From Jatrophihabitans sp. GAS493 (GTDB lineage: Bacteria; Actinomycetota; Actinomycetes; Mycobacteriales; Jatrophihabitantaceae), in contig NZ_LT907982.1 in NCBI RefSeq assembly GCF_900230215.1, positions 3,644,001 to 3,708,000 of the forward strand: a stretch of DNA of 64,000 bases, written 5' to 3'. The notes under the pieces were generated by a model that was given only the letters and a program-made list of their open reading frames with translations, did not search any database and was not told the DNA's origin. Shown piece after piece: positions 49,355-57,733 of this stretch; within the stretch, counting starts at the first letter, position 1, and each line of letters begins with the position of its first letter. The translations under genes were made by a program, and so were the position numbers.

Positions 49355-50065
49355 CTAGCCGACGACAGCCCCGAAGACGGTCCCTACGCCGTAGGTCACC
49401 GCGGCCGCGATGCCACCCAGCAGCAACTGCCGGGCGCCGGCGAAGACCCACGAACGCGACGTGAATCGCGAGCTGACGGCGCCGGCGGCGAAGAGCGCCA
49501 CCGAGGAGAGCAGCGCGCACAGCAGCACCGACTTCGCCCCGAGGAGGTAGGGCAGCAGCGGGATCAACGCCCCCACCGAGAAGGCGGTCAACGAGGATCC
49601 GGCCGCGACCCAGGGGCTTGGCAGGGCACCGGGTTGGACGCCGAGTTCCTCCAATGCGTGGATTTTGAGGGCCTGCTCCGGGTCACGCGACAGCTGCCGG
49701 GCCACTTGGTCAGCCAGTGCCCGGTCGACACCGCGATCCACGTACATCTGGGCCAGTTCCTCGAGTTCCGCCGCCGCGTTGACCGTCAACTCGTGGCGTT
49801 CGACGTCGATCTCGGCCCGAATCGACTCGTTCTGGCTCTGCACCGACACATATTCACCGGTCGCCATCGAGAAGGCGCCGCCGACCAGGCCGGCCAGCCC
49901 GGCCAGGGCAATCCCGGCCCGCGAGGTATCCGCCGCCGCGACCCCGGCGATCAGGGCGAAGTTCGAGACCAGGCCGTCCATCATGCCGAAGACCGTCGGA
50001 CGCAGCCAGCCACCGGCGACGTCACGGTGCTGGTGGTGGATCTCCGCGCTGGCGAGGCTACTCAT
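49355..50065 (-). CDS. VIT1/CCC1-family membrane transporter
   Basis: A 236-residue member of the VIT1/CCC1 family, which exports or sequesters Fe2+ or Mn2+. The first TM region LRPTVFGMMDGLVSNFALIAGV and the following GAFSMATGEYVSVQSQNESIRAEIDVERHEL are characteristic; acidic helices between TM2 and TM3 supply metal ligands. Three more TM segments follow. The gene overlaps lgt by 8 bp, so it is probably co-transcribed with it. Metal specificity is not predictable. Confidence 0.9.
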   Translation of the reverse strand: MSSLASAEIHHQHRDVAGGWLRPTVFGMMDGLVSNFALIAGVAAADTSRAGIALAGLAGLVGGAFSMATGEYVSVQSQNESIRAEIDVERHELTVNAAAELEELAQMYVDRGVDRALADQVARQLSRDPEQALKIHALEELGVQPGALPSPWVAAGSSLTAFSVGALIPLLPYLLGAKSVLLCALLSSVALFAAGAVSSRFTSRSWVFAGARQLLLGGIAAAVTYGVGTVFGAVVG

Positions 50066-51113
50066 GACGCTGCTCGGCCGTGGCCGGGGGAACCGCCGGG
50101 GTCGGGGCCGTGGGAACCGCCGGGGTCGGGGTCGGGGGAACCGTCGGCGTATCGGCCGGATCGCCGGCAGGCTCCTCCCCTGTCGTCTCCTGACCGCCGG
50201 TTGATTCGCTCTCCTCGGCCGGTGGGGTGGCCTCAGCCGACGACGCCTCGCGTCCGTCGGTGTAGATCGGCCCCGATGGCACCGAGCGGTTGCGTAGGAA
50301 CCAGATCAATGCGCCCACGAAGACGATGATCGAGGTCCAGTCGTTGAGGCGCAGTCCGAGGATGTGGTTCGCGTGATCTTCCCGCAGCGCCTCGATCCAG
50401 GCCCGACCGACCGTGTAGAGCATCACGTAGAGGGCGAAGACGTTTCCACGTCCGAGGGTCCAGCGGCGGGAGGCGTAGATGAGAAAAAAGGCCAGCGCGA
50501 TGTCCCAGATCGATTCGTAGAGGAACGTCGGCTGGAAGTATCCGATCACGATGGCGTGCCCGTTGTCATCGAGCAGCGAGCTGCCGGTGACCACGTCCAC
50601 CCGATGAATCGCCAGCTTCCAGGGCAGGCTCGTCGGGCCGCCGTAGAGCTCGTTGTTGAACCAGTTGCCCCAGCGTCCGATGCCCTGGGCCAGCACGATT
50701 CCCGGCGCCGCGGCGTCGGCGAAGGAGCTCAGTCGAATCCCCTTGCGCCGGCAGCCGATCCAGGCTCCGACGCCGCCGAGTGCCACCGCACCCCAGATTC
50801 CGAGGCCGCCGTCCCAGATCTTGAAGGCGTTCTGCGGGTGGGCCGCGGTGTCCGGCGGCACCGCCTTGAAGTACAGCTCGGGGTCGGTGATGACGTGGTA
50901 GACCCGGCCACCGATGATGCCGAAGACGATCGCCCAGCCGGCGACGTCCCAGATGTCTTCGTCGACTCCGCCGACGGCCCGCCAGCGGCGAATCGTCAGC
51001 CATACCGCGACGAAGATGCCCAGCACAATGCAGAGCGCGTAGGCGCGAATCGGCAACGGGCCGAGATGCCAGACGCTCTGAGAAGGACTAGGGATCGAAG
51101 CTAGAACTCGCAC
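50058..51113 (-). CDS. lgt: Prolipoprotein diacylglyceryl transferase Lgt with Pro/Thr repeat tail
   Basis: Transfers diacylglycerol from phosphatidylglycerol to the lipobox cysteine of prelipoproteins. The 351 residues show seven TM segments, GGRVYHVITDP with the essential His/Arg area, and the family signature GRWGNWFNNELYGGPT. The C-terminal 80 residues are Glu/Thr/Pro rich with repeated TPAVP, encoded by 24-bp repeats (50088-50147). GTG 51113 is chosen because TACGGT-TACTTG stands directly upstream; TTG 51116 is an alternative. In mycobacteria lgt follows trpA; here a quinone reductase gene intervenes. Confidence 0.95.
   Translation of the reverse strand: MRVLASIPSPSQSVWHLGPLPIRAYALCIVLGIFVAVWLTIRRWRAVGGVDEDIWDVAGWAIVFGIIGGRVYHVITDPELYFKAVPPDTAAHPQNAFKIWDGGLGIWGAVALGGVGAWIGCRRKGIRLSSFADAAAPGIVLAQGIGRWGNWFNNELYGGPTSLPWKLAIHRVDVVTGSSLLDDNGHAIVIGYFQPTFLYESIWDIALAFFLIYASRRWTLGRGNVFALYVMLYTVGRAWIEALREDHANHILGLRLNDWTSIIVFVGALIWFLRNRSVPSGPIYTDGREASSAEATPPAEESESTGGQETTGEEPAGDPADTPTVPPTPTPAVPTAPTPAVPPATAEQRHE
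50088..50147 (-). repeat. 24-bp tandem repeat (2.5 copies) at the lgt 3' end
   Basis: Units at 50088 and 50112 plus a half unit at 50136, each starting GGGAACCG, encode the repeated Pro/Thr/Ala/Val tail of Lgt. Confidence 0.75.
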
Positions 51114-51119
51114 CAAGTA

Positions 51120-51125
51120 ACCGTA
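51120..51125 (-). promoter_or_regulatory. -10 element TACGGT for a leaderless lgt mRNA
   Basis: TACGGT is followed by TACTTG and GTG 51113. Confidence 0.55.
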
Positions 51126-51141
51126 GACGAGTCGCAGTTAC

Positions 51142-51147
51142 TAACGT
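51142..51147 (+). promoter_or_regulatory. -10 element TAACGT before the quinone oxidoreductase gene
   Basis: TAACGT is followed by GAATGCC and ATG 51155. It is 16 bp from the lgt -10 on the other strand, so the two divergent promoters must compete or share -35 space. Confidence 0.45.
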
Positions 51148-51154
51148 GAATGCC

Positions 51155-52147
51155 ATGACCGAACAGACAACCGCCGTCGTCGTCAGCAGACCGGGTGGCT
51201 CCGAGGTGCTCGAAGTGCGCGAGATCGAACTCGCCGCACCGGCTCCGGAGCAGCTGCGAGTGCAGGTCTGCGCCTCCGGCGTCAACTTCGTCGATGTCTA
51301 CCAGCGTGAGGGCATCTACCCGATCCCCACGCCGTTTCCCCTCGGGATGGAGGGGGCCGGCACCGTCACTGCCGTCGGCGATGCCGTAACCGACATCCAG
51401 GTGGGCGACCGGGTGGCCTGGTCGACGGCGCTGGGTTCGCACGCCGCAGCGTTGAACGTGAATGCGGCCGACGTGGTCGCCGTCCCCGACGGGCTGGAGC
51501 TGGAGATTGCCGCGGCCGCGATGCTGCAGGGCATGACGGCGCACTATCTCGCGACCTCCACCTACCCGATCCAAGCCGGTGACACCGTATTGGTGCACGC
51601 TGCGGCCGGCGGCGTCGGGCAGCTGCTGGTGCAGCTGGCCAGCCGGCGCGGGGCCCGGGTGATCGGCGTGGTCTCGACCGACGCGAAGGCCCAGAAGGCG
51701 ACGGCGGCCGGGGCCGACGCGGTGCTACGCAGCGAACTCACGGCCGACCCGGCGGCCTTCGCCGCGGCAGTGCGTGACCTGAACGGCGGGGTCGGCGTGC
51801 AGGCGGTCTACGACGGTGTCGGCGCGGCCAGCTTTGACGCATCGCTGGCCTCGCTTCGCCGACGCGGGACACTGGCCATCTTCGGCGCGGCCAGCGGGCA
51901 GGTGCCACCGTTTGACGTGCAGCGGCTGAATTGGGGTGGCTCACTCTTCGTGACGCGCCCGACCCTGGCCGACTACGTCGCCACGGCCGAGGAGTTCCGC
52001 TGGCGCTCCGGGGAGATCCTCAAGGCGCTGGCGGACGGGACGCTGGCGCTGGAGATCGGTGGCCGCTACCCGCTGGCCGACACCTCCACCGCCTACGACG
52101 ATCTGGAACGGCGGCGCAGCACCGGCAAGCTGATCATCACCCGCTGA
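51155..52147 (+). CDS. Quinone oxidoreductase-like zinc-less MDR enzyme
   Basis: NADPH-dependent oxidoreductase of 330 residues in the medium-chain dehydrogenase family, quinone-reductase branch. It shows SGVNFVDVYQREGIYPIP, GMEGAGTVTAVG, the cofactor turn VHAAAGGVGQLLVQLA and the C-terminal LADTSTAYDDLERRRSTGKLIITR typical of QOR. Zinc-ligand cysteines are absent. It is on the plus strand between trpA and lgt. The start is ATG 51155 (leaderless) or GTG 51146. Confidence 0.9.
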   Translation: MTEQTTAVVVSRPGGSEVLEVREIELAAPAPEQLRVQVCASGVNFVDVYQREGIYPIPTPFPLGMEGAGTVTAVGDAVTDIQVGDRVAWSTALGSHAAALNVNAADVVAVPDGLELEIAAAAMLQGMTAHYLATSTYPIQAGDTVLVHAAAGGVGQLLVQLASRRGARVIGVVSTDAKAQKATAAGADAVLRSELTADPAAFAAAVRDLNGGVGVQAVYDGVGAASFDASLASLRRRGTLAIFGAASGQVPPFDVQRLNWGGSLFVTRPTLADYVATAEEFRWRSGEILKALADGTLALEIGGRYPLADTSTAYDDLERRRSTGKLIITR

Positions 52148-52173
52148 CGGCGGGCGTGCTGACGCTACGGCCT

Positions 52174-52983
52174 TCAGTCGAGTCCGGCGCGCAGCTGAGC
52201 GGTCAGCTCACCGACCGCGGCGACCCCGGCCGCGTCTGGGCTGTCGAGCAGCTTGCGCACCAGGGCCGACCCCACGATGACGCCGTCGGCGAAGCCGCCG
52301 ATCTCGCGGGCCTGGCTGGCGTTCGACACCCCGAGACCGACGCAGACCGGGATGTCGCTGACCGCCCGGGTCCGGGTCACCAGCGCCCGGGCCGCGTCCG
52401 AGACGTCGGCGCGGGCTCCGGTCACGCCCATCGTCGAGGCGGCATACACGAAGCCCCGGCAACTGGCGGTGGTCGAGCGCAGCCGTGCCTCGGTCGAGGA
52501 GGGTGCGACCAGGAAGATGCGGTCGAGAGCGTGCTTGTCGGTCGCGGTGAGCCACTCCGCCGCCTCGTCCGGGATGAAGTCGGGGGTGATCGTCCCCGAT
52601 CCTCCGGCCGCGGCCAGGTCGGCGCAGTAGCGATCGACCCCGTAGCGATCGATCGGGTTCCAGTAGGACATCACTACCGCCGCGGCGCCGGCGTCGCTGA
52701 TCGCCCGGACCGCGCGCAGCACGTCCCGCATGGCGACCCCGGCCTCGACGGCCGGTTCGACGGCGGCCTGGATCGTCGGGCCGTCCATCCCGGGATCGCT
52801 GTAGGGCACCCCGACCTCGATCACATCGACGCCGTTGGCCACCATGGCCAGCATGGCGTCGATGGAGACCTCCACGCTCGGGAAGCCGACCGGAAGGTAG
52901 CCGATGAGGGCGGCCCGACCGCCGGCCTTGGCCTGCTGGAGCACCCGCTGGAGTGGGGTCTGGGCGATGATGTCGGCGCTCAT
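52174..52983 (-). CDS. trpA: Tryptophan synthase alpha subunit
   Basis: Cleaves indole-3-glycerol phosphate to indole, which is passed to TrpB. The 269 residues show GGRAALIGYLPVGFPSVEVS, the catalytic Glu in DVIEVGVPYSDPGMDGPTIQAA, LMSYWNP-like VVMSYWNPIDRYG, FIPDEAAEW and the phosphate-binding GLGVSNASQAREI with VGSALVRKL. ATG 52983 overlaps the trpB stop (TGATG); GTG one codon upstream is possible. Confidence 0.96.
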   Translation of the reverse strand: MSADIIAQTPLQRVLQQAKAGGRAALIGYLPVGFPSVEVSIDAMLAMVANGVDVIEVGVPYSDPGMDGPTIQAAVEPAVEAGVAMRDVLRAVRAISDAGAAAVVMSYWNPIDRYGVDRYCADLAAAGGSGTITPDFIPDEAAEWLTATDKHALDRIFLVAPSSTEARLRSTTASCRGFVYAASTMGVTGARADVSDAARALVTRTRAVSDIPVCVGLGVSNASQAREIGGFADGVIVGSALVRKLLDSPDAAGVAAVGELTAQLRAGLD

Positions 52984-54179
52984 CACTTGACCAGCCCGAA
53001 GTAGGCGGAGGCGGTCTCGACGTCCTTGTCGCCCCGGCCGGAGAGGTTCACCAGGATCACCGCATCCGGGCCCAGTTCGCGCCCGACCTTGATGGCACCG
53101 GCCAGCGCGTGCGCCGACTCGATCGCCGGGATGATCCCCTCAGTGCGGCAGAGCAGCGAGAAGGCCTCCATCGCCTCGGCGTCGGTGATGGGGCGGTACT
53201 CGGCCCGGCCGATGTCGTGCAGGTAGGAGTGCTCAGGTCCGACGCCGGGGTAGTCCAGGCCGGCTGATATCGAGTGCGACTCCACGGTCTGGCCGTTCTC
53301 GTCCTGCAGCAGGTACGAGCGCGCGCCATGGAGCACGCCGGGCGTTCCGCCGGTGATGGTGGCCGCGTGCCGACCGGTCTCGACGCCGTCGCCGCCGGCC
53401 TCGAATCCGATCAGGCGCACCGCCGGATCGTCGATGAAGGCGGCGAAGATCCCGATCGCGTTACTGCCGCCGCCGACACAGGCGGCGACGACATCGGGCA
53501 GGCGTCCGACCCGTTCGAGCACCTGAGCCCGGGCCTCATTGCCGATGACTCGGTGGAATTCACGGACCATTCGCGGAATCGGGTGCGGACCGGCCGAGGT
53601 CCCGAAGAGGTAATGGGTGTCATCGACGTTGGCCACCCAGTCCCGGAAGGCCTCGTTGATCGCGTCCTTCAATGTTCGGGATCCGGTGCGCACCGGGACG
53701 ACCTCGGCGCCGAGCAGTCGCATCCGAGCGACGTTGAGCGCCTGGCGACGGGTGTCCTCCTCACCCATGTAGACGGTGCAGTCGAGGCCGAGCAGGGCCG
53801 CTGCGGTCGCCGTCGCGACACCGTGCTGGCCGGCGCCGGTCTCGGCGATAACGCGGGATTTTCCCAGGCGCTGGGTCAGCAGCGCCTGCCCGAGAACGTT
53901 GTTGATCTTGTGCGATCCGGTGTGGTTCAGATCCTCGCGCTTGAGCAGAATGCGGGCGCCGCCGGCGTGGCTGCCGAACTTCGGTGCGTCGGTGAGGATC
54001 GAGGGACGGCCGGCATAGTCGCGTAGCAGCCGGGTGAGCTCGTCGGTGAAGGTCGGATCGGCGATCGCCGCGTCGAAGGCGAGGGTGAGTTCGTCGAGGG
54101 CGGCGACCAGCGCCTCCGGGACGAAGCGCCCTCCGTAGACGCCGAAGTGGCCGGTGGGGTCGGGTACGACAGTGGTCAT
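52983..54179 (-). CDS. trpB: Tryptophan synthase beta subunit
   Basis: PLP enzyme joining indole and serine to make tryptophan. The 398 residues contain [15 protein letters not shown], the PLP lysine in [34 protein letters not shown], the phosphate-binding [10 protein letters not shown] and LSGRGDKDV at the end. It is preceded by a 148-bp leader with an inverted repeat and a possible 13-codon upstream frame. It is separated from trpC by the plus-strand folP2-gpgS pair, unlike the contiguous mycobacterial order. Confidence 0.97.
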   Translation of the reverse strand: MTTVVPDPTGHFGVYGGRFVPEALVAALDELTLAFDAAIADPTFTDELTRLLRDYAGRPSILTDAPKFGSHAGGARILLKREDLNHTGSHKINNVLGQALLTQRLGKSRVIAETGAGQHGVATATAAALLGLDCTVYMGEEDTRRQALNVARMRLLGAEVVPVRTGSRTLKDAINEAFRDWVANVDDTHYLFGTSAGPHPIPRMVREFHRVIGNEARAQVLERVGRLPDVVAACVGGGSNAIGIFAAFIDDPAVRLIGFEAGGDGVETGRHAATITGGTPGVLHGARSYLLQDENGQTVESHSISAGLDYPGVGPEHSYLHDIGRAEYRPITDAEAMEAFSLLCRTEGIIPAIESAHALAGAIKVGRELGPDAVILVNLSGRGDKDVETASAYFGLVK

Positions 54180-54217
54180 TGCAGGCTCCAGAAGAGGTCA
54201 GAAGGCAGATGGGTGGG

Positions 54218-54234
54218 GGTGACGCGACGTCACC
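54218..54234 (-). promoter_or_regulatory. Inverted repeat in the trpB leader
   Basis: GGTGACG-CGA-CGTCACC has perfect 7-bp arms and lies 39-55 bp before the trpB ATG. It is a candidate attenuator hairpin or operator. Confidence 0.4.
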
Positions 54235-54271
54235 GGTGCCATCGCCCGCTGTGATTCAGAGCCGCATTCAT
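54230..54271 (-). CDS. Possible 13-codon upstream reading frame before trpB
   Basis: MNAALNHSGRWHR has a single Trp codon at position 11, and its stop falls inside the inverted repeat at 54218-54234. It resembles a minimal leader peptide. The ribosome-binding site is weak, and TATGAAT at its own start could instead be a -10 element, which would exclude it. Confidence 0.25.
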   Translation of the reverse strand: MNAALNHSGRWHR

Positions 54272-54315
54272 ACCCGACAGCTTAGCGGGCGGAGTAAAGC
54301 GCAATTGCTGCGCAC

Positions 54316-54321
54316 TAGAGT
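54316..54321 (+). promoter_or_regulatory. -10 element TAGAGT for a leaderless folP2 mRNA
   Basis: TAGAGT is followed by GGCGAT and GTG 54328. Confidence 0.55.
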
Positions 54322-54327
54322 GGCGAT

Positions 54328-55191
54328 GTGGTCTTGGCGCTGGGCAGACGTGAGTTCACCGCCAGTGATCTGCTGGTGATGGCGATCGTCAATCGCACCC
54401 CGGACTCCTTCTATGATCGCGGCGCGACCTTCGCCTTCGAGGCAGCGCTGGCTCGAGTCGACGAGGTGGTCTCCCAGGGGGCCGACATCGTGGACATCGG
54501 CGGGGTCAAGGCGGCGCCGGGCGCCGAGGTCGACACCGCCGAGGAGCTCGATCGAACGGTCAGCTTCGTCGCGGCGGTCCGCGCCCGCCATCCCGACCTG
54601 CTGATCAGTGTCGATACCTGGCGCCACGAGGTGGGGCGCGGAGTCTGCGAGGCGGGCGCCGACATCCTCAATGACGCCTGGGGCGGCCACGACCCGAAGC
54701 TCGCCGAAGTGGCGGCCGAGTTCGACACAGCGCTCGTCTGCACCCACGCCGGCGGCCTCGAGCCACGCACCCGCCCCCACCGGGTCAGTTACCCGGACGT
54801 CATGGCCGACGTACTACGTCGCACCGTCGCTCTGGCCGAACGGGCGACGGCGGCCGGGGTCGACCCTCGGCGAATCCTCATCGACCCCGGTCACGACTTC
54901 GGCAAGAACACCCGCCATTCGTTGGAGGTCACCCGTCGCCTGACCGAGATGGTCGACACCGGTTGGCCGGTGCTCGTCTCGCTATCCAACAAGGACTTCG
55001 TCGGTGAATCGCTGGACGTGGCCCTGGACGATCGCCTCGTCGGCACGCTGGCCACGACGTCGCTCTGCGCCTGGTTCGGCGCCCAGGTCTTCCGGGCCCA
55101 CAATGTGGTCGAGACCCGGCAGACGCTGGACATGGTCTCGACGATCCGCGGTACCCGCCAGCCGGTGCGCAACAAGCGCGGGCTGGCCTGA
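54328..55191 (+). CDS. folP2: Dihydropteroate synthase-like protein (FolP2 type)
   Basis: A 287-residue TIM-barrel protein of the DHPS family. It keeps MAIVNRTPDSFYDRG, ISVDTWRHEVG, ILNDAWGG, DPGHDFGKNTRHS and the C-terminal FRAHNV, but the GGxSTRPG segment of true DHPS is GGVKAAPG here, so the pterin/pABA loop is altered. Mycobacterial FolP2 (Rv1207) has the same kind of change, is reported to lack DHPS activity, and is likewise followed by gpgS (Rv1208). I infer a role tied to glucosylglycerate metabolism rather than folate. GTG 54328 fits a leaderless promoter. Confidence 0.85.
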   Translation: MVLALGRREFTASDLLVMAIVNRTPDSFYDRGATFAFEAALARVDEVVSQGADIVDIGGVKAAPGAEVDTAEELDRTVSFVAAVRARHPDLLISVDTWRHEVGRGVCEAGADILNDAWGGHDPKLAEVAAEFDTALVCTHAGGLEPRTRPHRVSYPDVMADVLRRTVALAERATAAGVDPRRILIDPGHDFGKNTRHSLEVTRRLTEMVDTGWPVLVSLSNKDFVGESLDVALDDRLVGTLATTSLCAWFGAQVFRAHNVVETRQTLDMVSTIRGTRQPVRNKRGLA

Positions 55192-55195
55192 ACGG

Positions 55196-56146
55196 GTGAG
55201 CGGTCCCGGCTCGTTCTCCGCGGTACCAACGTTCCACGGCTCGCAGTGGAGCGTCACCGAACTCATCGCCGAGAAGACCGCTCAGGCGACGCGGGTCGCC
55301 GTCGTCATCCCGGCCCGCAATGAGGCAGCGACGGTCGGCGCGGTGGTGGGGCAGATTCACAGTGCGCTGATGCGCGCCGCGCCCCTGGTCGACGAGCTGA
55401 TCGTGATGGATTCGCTCTCCACCGACCAGACCGCGCAGGCGGCCCGAAACGCCGGAGCCGCCGTTCACTCCGTGGCCGACGTACGCCCGGAACTCGGCGT
55501 ACGCCCGGGGAAGGGCGAGGCGCTCTGGAAGTCCCTCTTCGTTACCGACGCCGAGGTGCTGGTCTTCGTCGATGCCGACCTGCTCGACTGGGGCGTCCAC
55601 TTCGTCACCGGTCTGCTCGGCCCTTTGCTCAACCATCCGCGGATCGAACTGGTGAAGGGTTTCTACGATCGGCTCTTCGACGACCGTCCCGACGGCGAGG
55701 GCCGGGCGGCCAAACCGCAGGGCGGGCGGGTCACCGAACTGGTGGCCCGTCCCCTGTTGACGCTGCGCTGGCCGGAGTTGACCGGGCTGGTGCAGCCTCT
55801 GGCCGGTGAGTGGGCGATCCGCCGATCGCTCATAGAAACACTGCCCATTCCTGTCGGCTATGGCATTGAGCTAGCGACCCTCCTCGACACCGCCGCACTG
55901 CGCGGCGTCGAGGCGATCGCGCAGGTCGACCTCGGCCGACGCGCGCATCGCCATCAGACGATCCACGATCTGGGCGTGATGGCAACCGAGATCATCGCGG
56001 TTGCCGATCGGCGATCCGGCCTGCGCCAACCAGCTGGAGAGGATGAGCAGACCGTACTGCGCCAGTACGAACGGGGCAGCGACAGTCACTGGCTGCAGCG
56101 CCGGGTTCCCTTGGGCGAGAGGCCGCCGCGGGCCACCATCGACTGA
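55196..56146 (+). CDS. gpgS: Glucosyl-3-phosphoglycerate synthase
   Basis: Transfers glucose from a nucleotide-glucose to 3-phosphoglycerate, the first step to glucosylglycerate and methylglucose lipopolysaccharides. The 316 residues show FHGSQWSVTELIAEKT, VAVVIPARNEAATVGAVV, PGKGEALWKSLF, the metal DxD in VFVDADLLDWG, VKGFYDRLF, and RVTELVARPLLTL. GTG 55196 lies 5 nt after the folP2 stop and gives nearly the usual length (about 324 in mycobacteria); the frame open further upstream runs inside folP2. Co-transcription with folP2 is expected. Confidence 0.92.
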   Translation: MSGPGSFSAVPTFHGSQWSVTELIAEKTAQATRVAVVIPARNEAATVGAVVGQIHSALMRAAPLVDELIVMDSLSTDQTAQAARNAGAAVHSVADVRPELGVRPGKGEALWKSLFVTDAEVLVFVDADLLDWGVHFVTGLLGPLLNHPRIELVKGFYDRLFDDRPDGEGRAAKPQGGRVTELVARPLLTLRWPELTGLVQPLAGEWAIRRSLIETLPIPVGYGIELATLLDTAALRGVEAIAQVDLGRRAHRHQTIHDLGVMATEIIAVADRRSGLRQPAGEDEQTVLRQYERGSDSHWLQRRVPLGERPPRATID

Positions 56147-56148
56147 AG

Positions 56149-56961
56149 TCAGCGCGTGGTGCGCGGCGTCGCCGGATGCGCCCCAGCGGTTACCAGTTCG
56201 GCCACTGCGGCGCGGGGGTCGGCCTTGGTGACCAGCCCCTCGCCAACCAGCACCGCGTCGGCACCGGCCGCTGCGTACTCGATGAGATCGAGCGGTCCGC
56301 GCACACCGGACTCGGCGATCTTCACGACGTGCTTGGGCAGGCCGGGAGCAATCCGTTCGAAGGTGGAGCGATCGACCTGAAGGGTGGAGAGGTTGCGTGC
56401 GTTGACTCCGATGACCTGAGCGCCGGCGTCCAGGGCACGGCTGGCCTCGTCTTCGGTGTGCACCTCGACCAGCGCGGTCATGCCCAGCGACTCGACCCGC
56501 TCCCGCAGCCCGACCAGCGTGTTCTGATCCAGCGCGGCGACGATCAGCAGCACCAGGTCGGCGCCGTTGGCCCGGGCCTCGTGCACCTGATAGGAGCCGA
56601 CGACGAAGTCCTTGCGCAGCACCGGAATGTCGACCCGGGCTCGGACGGCGCGCAGATCGTCCAGGGAACCGCCGAAGCGTCGCTGCTCGGTAAGGACGCT
56701 GATGACCCGTGCTCCACCGGCGGCGTAGTCGGCCGCCAGCGAGGCGGGGTCGGCGATCGAAGCAAGCGCGCCCTTGGACGGACTACGCCGCTTTACCTCC
56801 GCAATCACCCCGACTCCAGGGCTCATCAAAGCAGCCAGGGCGTCCTTGGCCGGAGCTGCCGCTGCCGCGCGTTCCTTGAGCTCATCGAGTGACGTCAGCG
56901 CCTGACGGGCGGCTACGTCTTCACGCACTCCCGCCACGATCTCCTGCAGAACGTCGGCCAT
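56149..56961 (-). CDS. trpC: Indole-3-glycerol phosphate synthase
   Basis: Closes the indole ring in tryptophan synthesis. The 270 residues show [16 protein letters not shown] with the catalytic lysine, [56 protein letters not shown] and KIAESGVRG with the phosphate-binding LVGEGLV. ATG 56961 starts at the family N-terminus; a TTG at 56979 is an alternative. It converges with gpgS, with 2 bp between them. Confidence 0.96.
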   Translation of the reverse strand: MADVLQEIVAGVREDVAARQALTSLDELKERAAAAAPAKDALAALMSPGVGVIAEVKRRSPSKGALASIADPASLAADYAAGGARVISVLTEQRRFGGSLDDLRAVRARVDIPVLRKDFVVGSYQVHEARANGADLVLLIVAALDQNTLVGLRERVESLGMTALVEVHTEDEASRALDAGAQVIGVNARNLSTLQVDRSTFERIAPGLPKHVVKIAESGVRGPLDLIEYAAAGADAVLVGEGLVTKADPRAAVAELVTAGAHPATPRTTR

Positions 56962-56986
56962 CCCAGTCACCGCCCCCAAACTAATG

Positions 56987-57017
56987 TGTATAACGCGATG
57001 CTAACCAGCCAGCATCG
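56987..57017 (-). promoter_or_regulatory. trpC promoter -10 with adjoining palindrome
   Basis: TATACA (56992-56987 on the minus strand) is a good -10 for a separate trpC transcript. Immediately upstream, CGATGCT and AGCATCG form a 7-bp inverted repeat around an 8-nt centre (56996-57017). The repeat could be an operator between -35 and -10, or the terminator of the trpE transcript. Confidence 0.4.
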
Positions 57018-57052
57018 ACTCACGTGCATCGGGTAGCGACGGCGGCCACATT

Positions 57053-57733
57053 TCATGCTGTGGGATCCTCGCCCCGGTCCAGTGATTTCCACAGCGCGAG
57101 ATCACGGGCCGCCGGTGATAGTTGACCCTCCTCAGCCACCGGGGGCGCCCCCTCTGCGGCGGCGTCCGCGTCGGCGGTGAGCGAGGTACCGGAGAGGTCC
57201 TTGGGCGCTTCGTAGCGACGCGACATGGTGGTCCACCGGGGCGCCCGCACGACGACGACGATCGCGGCGAGGATCACCAGCGCACCGGCGACCACTACCA
57301 GTAGCGGCCACACGGCGTGGGTCACCACCTGCACGGACGCGTCGACACCGACACCGACACCGGAGTGCGCGGCCTTGACCAGCGCCAGCCCATGCCCGGA
57401 GGTGATGGGACGTAGCCCGACGATGCCCTGCCAGACGAGCGCTGCCCCGACCACGACCAGCAGCGCTCCGATCAACTGACGGACCCGGGCCCCGGTCGCC
57501 AGCAGCGCGATCGTGGCGGCTAGCGCCACCACGGCCAGCCCGCTCGTCGCCGGCTGTAGCGAATGGCCGCTGGCCAGCAGCACGTCGTCGCTGAGCGGGC
57601 GCGGTCGGCTGACGGTGATGCTGCGCCATACCCGGCCCGCCGCGAGCAGTGCGGTGGCCCCGCCGAGGGCCAGCAGCAGCAGTACGACCGCGAGTTCGCG
57701 GTAGCTTCCGGCCGGCTTGGCAGACGTCGTCAC
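57053..57733 (-). CDS. Trp biosynthesis-associated membrane protein (TIGR02234/Rv1610-like)
   Basis: A 226-residue protein with four TM segments (LAVVLLLLALGGATALLAAG; GLAVVALAATIALLATGA; LIGALLVVVGAALVWQGIVGL; LLVVVAGALVILAAIVVVV) and a charged cytoplasmic tail including WTTMSRRYE, a recurring feature of the family. It lies between trpE and trpC, overlapping trpE by 4 nt, the position of Rv1610 in Mycobacterium tuberculosis. Function is unknown; the family name rests on its constant trp context. Confidence 0.85.
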   Translation of the reverse strand: MTTSAKPAGSYRELAVVLLLLALGGATALLAAGRVWRSITVSRPRPLSDDVLLASGHSLQPATSGLAVVALAATIALLATGARVRQLIGALLVVVGAALVWQGIVGLRPITSGHGLALVKAAHSGVGVGVDASVQVVTHAVWPLLVVVAGALVILAAIVVVVRAPRWTTMSRRYEAPKDLSGTSLTADADAAAEGAPPVAEEGQLSPAARDLALWKSLDRGEDPTA

